Part shown: piece by piece, positions 32,401-38,604 of the stretch
Layout: each line of letters opens with the position of its first letter
Position numbering within the stretch: the stretch's first letter is position 1
Assembly: GCA_051878085.1 (NCBI GenBank)
Contig: JBJEJN010000154.1
Location: 1 to 38,604, forward strand
DNA length: 38,604 nucleotides
Reading direction: 5' to 3'
Source: SFTH01 sp051878085
GTDB taxonomy: Bacteria > Bacillota > Clostridia > Christensenellales > Aristaeellaceae
Position numbers and translations under genes: made by a program
The notes under the pieces: generated by a model
Told to the model about the DNA's origin: nothing
Seen by the model: the letters and a program-made list of their open reading frames with translations, nothing else
Database searches by the model: none

Positions 32401-33260
32401 ATCGCGAATTGAGAAGGGCGCAGCTGCTGCGCAGGTTCAACGATGCGGAGCACAAGCCGAAGCAGATTGCGGGCCGGGAGCTCTTCATTCCCATCCCGGG
32501 CGGGGAGCTGCGGGCGCTGCTGTACGCGCCGGAAAGCTCCGCGCCCGCGCCGCTGTTCGTGGATCTCCACGGCGGGGCGTTCATCTTCGGCAGTCCCGAG
32601 GAGGACGACGACTTCTGCGCATCCCTCTGCCGGGAGCTGGGCATGGTCGCGATTTCGCTGGACTATCCCCTCGCACCGGAGGTGCGCTATCCAGTAGCGC
32701 TCGAGCAGATTTACGCGGCGATTCAGTCCCTTCGATCCGATGCACAACGCTATGGGATCGATCCCGCGCGCATTTCAATCGGCGGTCACAGCGCGGGCGC
32801 ATGCCTTGCCACGGCAATCTGCATGCTGGCGAAGCGCCGGGGCGATCTTCCGATCATGTGCCAACTGCTGGATCATCCGGCGCTGGACATGGGCTGCACG
32901 CTGCCCCAGCAGGCGCGCCACCGGGACGAACTGGAGCTGAAGCAGGAGCTGCTGGACTTCGGCGCGCGCTGCTACGCAGCGCCGGAGCAGTACGTCACCG
33001 ATCCCCTGTGCACACCCTGCATCGCACCGCCGGAGGAGCTGGAGGGCCTGCCGTCCGCCATCATCCTGACCTGTGAGCGCGACAGCCTGCGCACCGAGGG
33101 CGAGGTCTACGCGGGCATGCTGGCCCGATCGGGCGTGGAGCTGCATTTCATGCGCTTTCCCGGCGCGATCCACGGCTTTACCGTGTTTCCGGGGCCGCTG
33201 CGCGCGCAGGGACAGGCATTTCTGTTCAAAACTTTGATGAAAATATGTCCGAACAAATGA
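32397..33260 (+). CDS. Alpha/beta hydrolase, HSL/esterase-type
   Basis: The 287-residue cytosolic hydrolase has the hormone-sensitive-lipase-type oxyanion motif HGGA (58-61, LHGGAFIFG) and nucleophile S132 in GGHSAGA. The acid in the CERDSLR segment and histidine in AIHGF complete the triad. Family members hydrolyse short-chain acyl or acetyl esters, in gut bacteria often from plant polysaccharides or xenobiotics. AAGGAG lies three bases before ATG 32397. The overlap with the MATE gene suggests a coupled detoxification or uptake function, which is inference. Confidence 0.88.
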   Translation: MNRELRRAQLLRRFNDAEHKPKQIAGRELFIPIPGGELRALLYAPESSAPAPLFVDLHGGAFIFGSPEEDDDFCASLCRELGMVAISLDYPLAPEVRYPVALEQIYAAIQSLRSDAQRYGIDPARISIGGHSAGACLATAICMLAKRRGDLPIMCQLLDHPALDMGCTLPQQARHRDELELKQELLDFGARCYAAPEQYVTDPLCTPCIAPPEELEGLPSAIILTCERDSLRTEGEVYAGMLARSGVELHFMRFPGAIHGFTVFPGPLRAQGQAFLFKTLMKICPNK

Positions 33261-33475
33261 CGCATCGATTTAAATTGAGAAAAGACAAGGCCCGACAGGC
33301 GTTTAAAGCTGTCCAAATATTTCAGAACTGTGAAGAATATTTATAAATTTTTACGTTATTTACGGAATTTGTGCAGATTGCCAGTTACGGCGTAATATTT
33401 TATGATTTCAAAGTCCATAATAATATATCCGTTTTTTTTTTTTTTTAATTTGATGTAAATTCTGGCAAATAAGAC
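33261..33475. other. AT-rich intergenic region with a 15-T tract
   Basis: No reading frame here looks real. It is markedly more AT-rich than the rest of the window and contains a run of 15 T at 33432-33446, ending 29 bases before the sipW -35 element, and a palindrome TTACGGCGTAA near 33395-33405. The T-run may act as an upstream promoter element or be prone to slippage. I see no terminator with a good stem after the esterase gene. Confidence 0.6.
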
Positions 33476-33504
33476 TTGAACTATCTATCAATTAAAGCTA
33501 TAAT
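33476..33504 (+). promoter_or_regulatory. Promoter of the sipW locus
   Basis: TTGAAC (33476-33481), a 17-base spacer and a perfect TATAAT (33499-33504). It predicts a leader of about 148 bases before the sipW start at 33659. That leader contains several GC-rich hairpins (for example GGGC-CGAA-GCCC near 33574-33585) but no riboswitch I can name. Confidence 0.8.
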
Positions 33505-33658
33505 AAACACGCTACTAATATTTTGTCGCATTCTACCGGAAAAGATTTACAGGCCGCGCGGGAATGTTTCCGGGGGCCGAAGCCCGAATCCGGTTCTCGA
33601 AATGGAAGGACGGGCATATACAATTCCGGTGCCGGATTATATAAAAAGGCAGGAAAAT

Positions 33659-34288
33659 ATGAAGGCATTTAGAAGAATATGGAGTGTAATTACCACCATT
33701 TTGGTGATCCTGATTGTATTTTTGGCGATTGCGCTGGTGGGGGTTCGTGTGGTAGGACTCACGCCCTACACGGTGCTGTCGGGTTCGATGGAGCCCACCT
33801 ATCACGTCGGCTCGCTGATCTATGTGAAGGAAGTGGAGCCATCGGAGGTTGAAGTGGGCGATCCGATCACCTTTGTGGTGAACGAGGATTTGCTGGTTGC
33901 GACCCACCGCGTGGTGGAGATCGATGTGCAGACCAGCCGACAGCAGGCCATCGTGGATGAAAACGGCGAGGCCATGGTGGATGCGGAGGGGAATCCGATC
34001 TATGAGGAGGTTCCGCTGGACGAGCCGGCCTATTATTTCACCACCAAGGGCGATGCGAACGACGCGGTGGATGGAGCGCAGGTGTACTACAAGAACCTGC
34101 TGGGCGAGCCGGTGTTCACGATTCCGTATCTGGGCTATCTGTCCAGCTGGATACAGACGAAGAAGGGAATGATCATTTCCATCAACGTCGCGCTCATTCT
34201 GCTGCTGCTCACCTTCCTGCCGGATCTGCTGCGTTCGGTGGACGATGAACCGAAGAAAAAGAAGAAGCGCCGCAAGCGTCCGGCATAG
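33659..34288 (+). CDS. sipW: Type I signal peptidase, SipW (ER-type, Ser-His)
   Basis: SipW cleaves the special signal peptides of TasA/camelysin-type matrix proteins. The 209-residue protein has an N-terminal span (about 9-33) and the nucleophile S43 in TVLSGSMEPTY. H83 (ATHRVV) stands in the place of the lysine of ordinary bacterial signal peptidases, which marks the ER/archaeal type. D132/D135 in TKGDANDAVD, a C-terminal span (about 162-185) and a very basic tail (KKKKKRRKRPA) complete it. AGGAAAAT precedes ATG 33659; an upstream in-frame extension into the promoter is not credible. It is followed directly by four genes with matching signal peptides, a strong functional link. Confidence 0.94.
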   Translation: MKAFRRIWSVITTILVILIVFLAIALVGVRVVGLTPYTVLSGSMEPTYHVGSLIYVKEVEPSEVEVGDPITFVVNEDLLVATHRVVEIDVQTSRQQAIVDENGEAMVDAEGNPIYEEVPLDEPAYYFTTKGDANDAVDGAQVYYKNLLGEPVFTIPYLGYLSSWIQTKKGMIISINVALILLLLTFLPDLLRSVDDEPKKKKKRRKRPA

Positions 34289-34390
34289 CCCGCCGCCTGC
34301 AAACGGGAGCATGGCTCCGCATTCCATACGATGTAATGGACGAAGGGCCTTTACATACCGCTCAAAAAAATTTTTCTAGGAGGGACTACC

Positions 34391-35071
34391 ATGAAAAAGA
34401 ACACTCGGAAACTCAAGAAGGCAGCGCTGCTGCTGTGCAGCGCAGTACTGCTGGTGTGCATCAGCATCGGCGCGACCGTCGCTTACCTGACCAGCACGGA
34501 CAGCGTTACCAACACCTTCACCGTCGGTAATGTGAAGATTGAACTGGATGAGTCTAAAGCAAGTACTGATGGTACTCTGACTGACAATGGCACGACCCGC
34601 GTCAAGCATAACGAATACAAGCTGTTCCCCGGCCACACCTACACCAAGGATCCCACAATTCATGTGGATGCTGATAGCGAGGAATGCTGGCTGTTCGTGA
34701 AGGTTGAAAACGGCATTGCTGGCATTGAAGCTGCGGGTGCGAAAGGTACCATTGGTACTCAGATGACGAACAATGGTTGGACTCACTTGAGTGGCAACAT
34801 CTATTACTATAATAATAAAGTTTCTGGAATGAGCAGCACTCTTGATATTAAGGTGTTCGATGAATTCACCATTGACGGAAACGTAACGAATGATCAGTTG
34901 AAGGATTACGATAGCAAGAAGACTGAGGATGAGGATAAGAACGTAACCTATGGTGGTCCTACGATTATCGTTACCGCTTATGCGATCCAGGCCGATGGCT
35001 TCGACACTGCGACAGCAGCATGGACTGCAGCGGGCAACAGCTTCTCCACCACTGACACCTCTGCTGCCTGA
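34391..35071 (+). CDS. TasA/camelysin-like secreted protein 1 (SipW substrate)
   Basis: The 226-residue precursor has a basic N-terminus (KKNTRKLKK), a hydrophobic core and the SipW-type junction ATVA-YLTSTDSVTNTFTVGNVKIEL, with probable cleavage after A31. The mature part is a beta-rich domain with the family stretch KLFPGHTYTKDPTIHVDADS and a threonine/aspartate-rich tail. TasA-type proteins form extracellular fibres by donor-strand exchange, or amyloid-like assemblies, in biofilms or coats. AGGAGGG lies 5 bases before the ATG. Codon use is noticeably more AT-rich than in the flanking housekeeping genes, which may reflect expression or transfer. The closest relative in the locus is protein 2. 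Confidence 0.88.
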   Translation: MKKNTRKLKKAALLLCSAVLLVCISIGATVAYLTSTDSVTNTFTVGNVKIELDESKASTDGTLTDNGTTRVKHNEYKLFPGHTYTKDPTIHVDADSEECWLFVKVENGIAGIEAAGAKGTIGTQMTNNGWTHLSGNIYYYNNKVSGMSSTLDIKVFDEFTIDGNVTNDQLKDYDSKKTEDEDKNVTYGGPTIIVTAYAIQADGFDTATAAWTAAGNSFSTTDTSAA

Positions 35072-35123
35072 TCTCGTTCCCAGCATCCGGCGGGGCCGGA
35101 TGATTGAGAGACTGTAGATTTCG

Positions 35124-35167
35124 TTCGGGTGGATTCCGAAAGGACTTGCCCGATGGAATCCACCGAA
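35124..35167 (+). other. Long hairpin between TasA-like genes 1 and 2
   Basis: 35124-35137 (TTCGGGTGGATTCC) pairs with 35155-35167 (GGAATCCACCGAA), 13 bp with one bulged G and a 17-base loop. It follows a smaller hairpin CATCCGG/CCGGATG. There is no T-tract, so a stabilising or processing element that sets the ratio of the two proteins is more likely than a terminator. Confidence 0.6.
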
Positions 35168-35190
35168 CTGAAATTGAGAGGAGAGAGAAC

Positions 35191-35883
35191 ATGACTGAGA
35201 CGAAGAAGAGAAAGATGAGCGCAGCCCTGCGTCGCGCGCGCAAGCGGAAGATTCGCAATCGTCGCATTGCGATGACCGTCGCACTGGTGCTGGTTGTGGC
35301 TCTGGTCTCCGTTGGCGGCACCATCGCATGGTTGACTGCCAAGACTGAAGCTGTTACCAACACCTTCACCGTCGGTGATATCAACATTGATTTGACAGAA
35401 ACCTGGAATGCTGATAGCAAAGATGACGATGATGTTGATAATGATCATTGGGAAGCCAAACTGGTTCCGGGCAACACTTACGCGAAGGATCCCAAAGTGA
35501 CTGTTGAAGCAGATAGTGAAGCATGCTGGCTGTTTGTGCATGTCGTAGATGCTAACAATACGATTACTGGCTTGACTGGTTCGGTTGTTCAGTACAGTGT
35601 ATTGACTGGTTCGGATAGTTGGACTGCTGTACCTGACCATGCGGGTTATTACTATCGTCAGGTTAATGCGACTGACGCAGCAGCTGGTGTAAGCTATAAT
35701 GTTCTCACTGGTTCTACTGCCAATGCTGATGGTGAGGTAAAGATCAATGATGATCTGACCAAGGAAATGATGAAGAATATCACAACTCCTACCATCACCA
35801 TTACCGCTGCTGCAGTACAGAGCGCCAATGTGGAAACTCTGGCTGAAGCATGGAGTTATCTTCCGACTGAGTTCACGACTTAA
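35191..35883 (+). CDS. TasA/camelysin-like secreted protein 2 (SipW substrate)
   Basis: The 230-residue precursor has an unusually long and basic N-terminal region (MTETKKRKMSAALRRARKRKIRNRR) before the hydrophobic core, then GTIA-WLTAKTEAVTNTFTVGDINIDL, with cleavage expected after A46. The mature domain shares KLVPGNTYAKDPKVTVEADSEACWLF with protein 1, followed by variable beta-strand sequence and a short C-terminus. I chose ATG 35191, preceded by GAGAGGAGAG. It lies 119 bases after protein 1, separated by a strong hairpin. An aspartate-rich patch (DSKDDDDVDNDHWE) might bind calcium; this is speculation. Confidence 0.88.
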   Translation: MTETKKRKMSAALRRARKRKIRNRRIAMTVALVLVVALVSVGGTIAWLTAKTEAVTNTFTVGDINIDLTETWNADSKDDDDVDNDHWEAKLVPGNTYAKDPKVTVEADSEACWLFVHVVDANNTITGLTGSVVQYSVLTGSDSWTAVPDHAGYYYRQVNATDAAAGVSYNVLTGSTANADGEVKINDDLTKEMMKNITTPTITITAAAVQSANVETLAEAWSYLPTEFTT

Positions 35884-35968
35884 CCTCGGTAGTCAACCCC
35901 AACCTCAACTCCAATCAGGAGAGGTACATAACAGGTAACAGACACAATTCAGTAAGGAGAGCAAAGAC

Positions 35969-36505
35969 ATGAACAAGAAGAAAATTTTGGTTCTGGCAGT
36001 CTCCGTTTGCCTGGTCGCGATCCTGGCAATTGGCGGCACCCTGGCCTACTTCACCGACACCGATTCCGCAACCAACACCTTCACCGCTGGCGGCGTGAAG
36101 ATTCAGTTGATTGAGCAGCAGCGCAATGACGCTCATACCGCGCTGGAGCCCTTTAAGCAGAATAAGAATCTGATGCCTATCGTTGGCTCTGCACAGGGCG
36201 AACAGGAAGTTGTTGGCGGCGTGAAGCTTCCCAAGGCTCAGAACTATGTCGACAAGATCATGACCATCAAGAACACTGGCGTCTCTGATGCCTATGTCCG
36301 CATCTTTGTCGCAGTTCCCACCGCACTGCAGAATGGCCAGACCCCCAATGCTCCCCGTTATGATGTCCTGCATTGGAACTTTAATGGCGATTCCTGCGCA
36401 GCAGGTCAGTGGACGGATGAAATTGTTGTCGCCAATCCGACTGTGATCAATGGCGTTGAGTACAAGATCTACAGCCGTACCTATACCACTGCTCTGAAGG
36501 CCAAT
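35969..36505 (+). CDS. TasA/camelysin-like secreted protein 3 (cut by assembly gap)
   Basis: At least 179 residues are visible before the N gap; the C-terminus is lost. The signal is short and typical: MNKKKILVLAVSVCLVAILAIGGTLA-YFTDTDSATNTFTAGGVKIQL, with cleavage after A26. The mature sequence differs from proteins 1 and 2: it has KIMTIKNTGVSDAYVRIFVAVPTAL and HWNFNG segments like the larger TasA/camelysin-type domain with a conserved strand pair. AAGGAGAG lies 6 bases before the ATG. The first bases to the right of the gap do not continue the gene recognisably. Confidence 0.85.
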
Positions 36506-36605
36506 NNNNNNNNNNNNNNNNNNNNNNNNNNNNNNNNNNNNNNNNNNNNNNNNNNNNNNNNNNNNNNNNNNNNNNNNNNNNNNNNNNNNNNNNNNNNNNN
36601 NNNNN
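36506..36605. other. Assembly gap (100 N)
   Basis: Exactly 100 N inside TasA-like gene 3; true length unknown. Unlike the gap at 28835, the two borders share no sequence, so real sequence is missing, possibly including further paralogues. Confidence 0.95.
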
Positions 36606-36614
36606 AGAATACTC

Positions 36615-36690
36615 CCACTGGTCTGCCCCTTCGGGGGCAGGCCATGCGGAGCAATTGGGGATTTCCGAATTGTTCCGCATGACCTGCGCA
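36615..36690. repeat. Two adjacent hairpins after the gap
   Basis: A 10-bp stem with UUCG tetraloop (GGTCTGCCCC/GGGGCAGGCC, about 36620-36643) is followed by a 13-bp stem with one G-U (ATGCGGAGCAATT/AATTGTTCCGCAT, about 36644-36680). They probably end or stabilise the message of TasA-like gene 3, though no clear T-tract follows. Confidence 0.6.
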
Positions 36691-36748
36691 GGAGCGCCGG
36701 CAGAACGATATATAAATGAACGTTGATGAATAAATGGAGGACAAGCGT

Positions 36749-37330
36749 ATGAATCAGAGCAAATGGATGCAAAAGAGAAGGATCGTATGGATTGCGGCCA
36801 TTGTCTGCTGCATTGCAATGGTGGCTGCCGGCTCTCTGGCATACTTCACCGCTGAGGAGACCGCCTACAACGTCATCACCACCGCCACGCTGGATATGAA
36901 GCTCCATGAGGAGACCACCGGCGGCAAGCCCTTCCCGGAGGAGGGAATCTCCGGCGTGATGCCCGCCACCGAGGTGGACAAGAAGGTGTATGTGGAAAAC
37001 ACCGGCGAGGTCGACTTCTGGTGTCGCATCTCCATTGAAAAGTCCATTCAGGCCGCCGAGGGCGTGGATGCGAAGCTCAACTTCGATCACATCACCCTGG
37101 ATATCAATACCGCCGACTGGACCGAAAAGGACGGCTACTATTATTACAACAAGCCCCTCAAGAGCGGCGAATGCACCGAGCCGCTGTTTACCCAGGTCAG
37201 CTTCGGCAAGGAACTGGGCAATGAATACATGAACGCAACGGTGGTCATCAAGGTTCATGCGCAGACCGTGCAGTGCAAGAACAACGGCACGAGCGCGCTG
37301 GACGCCATGGGGTGGCCCGAAGCAGAGTAA
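36749..37330 (+). CDS. TasA/camelysin-like secreted protein 4 (SipW substrate)
   Basis: The 193-residue precursor starts MNQSKWMQKRRIVWIAAIVC and has the junction GSLA-YFTAEETAYNVITTATLDMKL, cleavage expected after A31. The mature domain contains the camelysin-like pattern VMPATEVDKKVYVENTGEVDFWCRISIEKSI. The end region NEYMNATVVIKVHAQTVQCKNNG holds a cysteine that could pair with the one in FWCRIS. This is the most divergent of the four, with GC-rich codon use like the rest of the chromosome. GGAGG lies 8 bases before ATG 36749; an ATG at 36734 overlaps that ribosome site and is rejected. It is followed after 21 bases by the CHAP gene. Confidence 0.87.
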   Translation: MNQSKWMQKRRIVWIAAIVCCIAMVAAGSLAYFTAEETAYNVITTATLDMKLHEETTGGKPFPEEGISGVMPATEVDKKVYVENTGEVDFWCRISIEKSIQAAEGVDAKLNFDHITLDINTADWTEKDGYYYYNKPLKSGECTEPLFTQVSFGKELGNEYMNATVVIKVHAQTVQCKNNGTSALDAMGWPEAE

Positions 37331-37351
37331 ACCGATAGGAGGTAAGACCGT

Positions 37352-38604
37352 ATGAAGCGCAGATTTCTGGCGTTCTTGCTGAGCCTGTCGCTGCTGGCAA
37401 TGGCACTCGTACCCGCCTGGAGTACGTTTGCCAACGAGACGGAGGACACTCCCGCAACTTCGGTGGAGACCTCCTCTTCCCAGCAGAGTGAGGAAAAGCA
37501 GGAAACCAAGGAAGAAGAAAAGGTAACCCCGACGGAAAAGCCCACCGAGGAACCCACCGTCGCGCCCACCGAGGCTCCGACGGAGGAACCCACCCAGGCT
37601 CCCACGGAGGAACCCACCGAGGAACCCACCGAGGCTCCCACCGAGGTGCCCACTGAGGTTCCCACCGAGGTTCCGACCGAGGAACCCACTGAGGTTCCCA
37701 CCGAGACTCCCACCGCTGAGCCCACCGAGGAACCCACGCCGGTTCCCGAGGTTGACGAGCTGGTCGTGTCCGTGAAGGCCGATCAGGCCAGCGCCTTTGC
37801 GGGTGAGAGCATCAGCGCGACCGTCACCATCAGCGGCGGTCTTGCGCCGTACAGCGTGAAGGCCACCCTCACCAACGGCGACGGTTCCACTGCGGAAAAT
37901 GAGACCGTGCTGGAAACCGCAGGCAGCACGAGCATCAGCGCGACGGCGATCTATGGCACGGCCACCTTCACCGTGTCTGTTACGGATGCCCTGAACAACA
38001 CTGCGTCCGACAGCGCGCAGAGCAGGATTGCCACCTATGACCGCGAAACCGCGGCCGTGTGGGAGGCCACGTTCAAGAACGTGGTTCTGACCGGCGATTG
38101 GCGCGAGGATGTCCTGGCCATCGCACGCACCCAGATCGGCTATCACGAGAGCACCCGCGACTTCGTCATCGATGCCGAGGGCAATGTGAAGGGATACACC
38201 CGCTACGGCGACTGGTATGGCGTGGAGCACGAGGACTGGTGTGCCATGTTCGTCGCCTTCTGCCTGAACTATGCGAATGTTTCCCAAAGCGTTTATCCCT
38301 GGGATGCGGGCTGCGAGGCCTTCCGTAATAACGTGCGCTCCTTCGGCGCTTATGTAAGCGCAGGAGACTATGATCCGCAGCCGGGCGACCTGATCTTCTT
38401 CGAGGACGATGAATACAGAAACCAGGCCGGTCACATCGGCATCGTGGAGCGCGTGAGCGACACGACCGTGTACACCATCGAGGGCAATTCTGCCAGCGAG
38501 GTGCGCTGCAAGAGCTATTCTCTGAATGATTCCAACATCATGGGCTATTCCAATACCACGGCGCTGATGATCAGGGCCGGCGTGCTCGAGGTCGAGCCCG
38601 AGGA
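37352..38604 (+). CDS. Secreted CHAP-domain protein with Pro/Thr/Glu repeats (3' part outside window)
   Basis: 417 codons are visible. A signal peptide (MKRRFLAFLLSLSLLAMALVPAWSTFA, about 1-27) is followed by a low-complexity PTEEP/PTEVP/PTEAP repeat region (about 58-130), probably a wall-spanning stalk. An Ig-like domain (about 133-225: SISATVTISGGLAPYSVKATL) and a CHAP peptidase/amidase domain come next, with nucleophile C297 (EDWCAMFVAF) and H361 (AGHIGIVERV). CHAP enzymes cut peptidoglycan peptides. The protein continues past the right edge. AGGAGG lies 9 bases before ATG. Its position immediately behind the TasA-like genes suggests a role in remodelling the wall for fibre display. Confidence 0.9.
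   Translation, partial: MKRRFLAFLLSLSLLAMALVPAWSTFANETEDTPATSVETSSSQQSEEKQETKEEEKVTPTEKPTEEPTVAPTEAPTEEPTQAPTEEPTEEPTEAPTEVPTEVPTEVPTEEPTEVPTETPTAEPTEEPTPVPEVDELVVSVKADQASAFAGESISATVTISGGLAPYSVKATLTNGDGSTAENETVLETAGSTSISATAIYGTATFTVSVTDALNNTASDSAQSRIATYDRETAAVWEATFKNVVLTGDWREDVLAIARTQIGYHESTRDFVIDAEGNVKGYTRYGDWYGVEHEDWCAMFVAFCLNYANVSQSVYPWDAGCEAFRNNVRSFGAYVSAGDYDPQPGDLIFFEDDEYRNQAGHIGIVERVSDTTVYTIEGNSASEVRCKSYSLNDSNIMGYSNTTALMIRAGVLEVEPE
37535..37740 (+). repeat. In-frame 12-bp tandem repeat encoding Pro-Thr-Glu-x
   Basis: Units such as CCCACCGAGGAA and CCCACCGAGGTT repeat about seventeen times in frame within the CHAP gene. The near identity makes length variation between strains likely. 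Confidence 0.8.

Noticed and set aside
33530..33658. c-di-GMP-I (GEMM) riboswitch before sipW
   Set aside because: Some GC hairpins and an ACAGG are present, but the conserved GCAAAGCC-type core and pairing order are not.
35915..38434. 839-codon minus-strand open frame across the TasA-like and CHAP genes
   Set aside because: Runs through the N gap, is glycine-repeat-rich only because it mirrors the Pro/Thr repeats and coding strand, and has no ribosome site.

Overview
The window looks like a chromosomal segment around the replication origin of a GC-rich gut-type Clostridia bacterium, probably Oscillospirales- or Christensenellales-like. The evidence is the dnaA/dnaN pair with a DnaA-box cluster, Bacillus-type parS sites, an FtsK-rimO-pgsA block, a SigB/SigF-type sigma factor beside an RsbW-like protein, SipW/TasA-type secretion genes, and dispersed hairpin repeats of a style I associate with gut Firmicutes. 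The assignment is inferred. Two runs of exactly 100 N (28835-28934 and 36506-36605) show this is a scaffolded draft. I see no tRNA, rRNA, CRISPR array, insertion sequence or prophage.

Layout. 1-4787 (minus strand): a methyltransferase cut by the window edge, an intergenic promoter-terminator unit that may encode a small RNA, an operon of radical SAM protein, WalJ-type metallo-hydrolase and polytopic membrane protein, and a membrane-anchored metallophosphoesterase that has lost several metal-site residues. Three parS sites lie at 3.7-4.8 kb. 4976-12108 (plus): DUF5711-like protein, CvpA-like protein, FtsK translocase, RimO and PgsA. 12109-12438 holds four hairpins at a 70-73 bp period between convergent genes. 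12439-15532 (minus): cell-wall polysaccharide deacetylase, FliB-like protein, small helical protein. 15718-18452 (plus): OmpR-type response regulator, histidine kinase, cysteine hydrolase. 18453-18793 is repeats. 18794-23878 (minus): serine acetyltransferase, MnmE, DnaN, DnaA. The dnaA-dnaN gap holds two inverted copies of a multi-hairpin repeat around an AT-rich core. 23879-24181 is the oriC/dnaA promoter region. 24221-28565 (minus): an RsbW-like / sigma factor / rRNA methyltransferase / GH127-like operon. 29014-33260 (plus): RluA-type pseudouridine synthase, holin-family membrane protein, unknown membrane protein, MATE transporter, esterase. 33261-38604 (plus): SipW signal peptidase, four TasA/camelysin-like secreted proteins (one cut by a gap) and a CHAP-domain surface protein that runs off the window.

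How the genes fit together. The window combines replication start (DnaA, DnaN, oriC), origin segregation (parS) and DNA translocation at division (FtsK) with housekeeping RNA and ribosome modification (MnmE, RimO, RlmL-like, RluA-like) and envelope functions. The last 5 kb is the most distinctive accessory system: an ER-type (Ser-His) signal peptidase with four different predicted substrates, the expected makings of a secreted fibre or matrix, next to a Pro/Thr-rich CHAP protein. A 15-T tract lies upstream of its promoter. The TasA-like genes are visibly more AT-rich than their neighbours.
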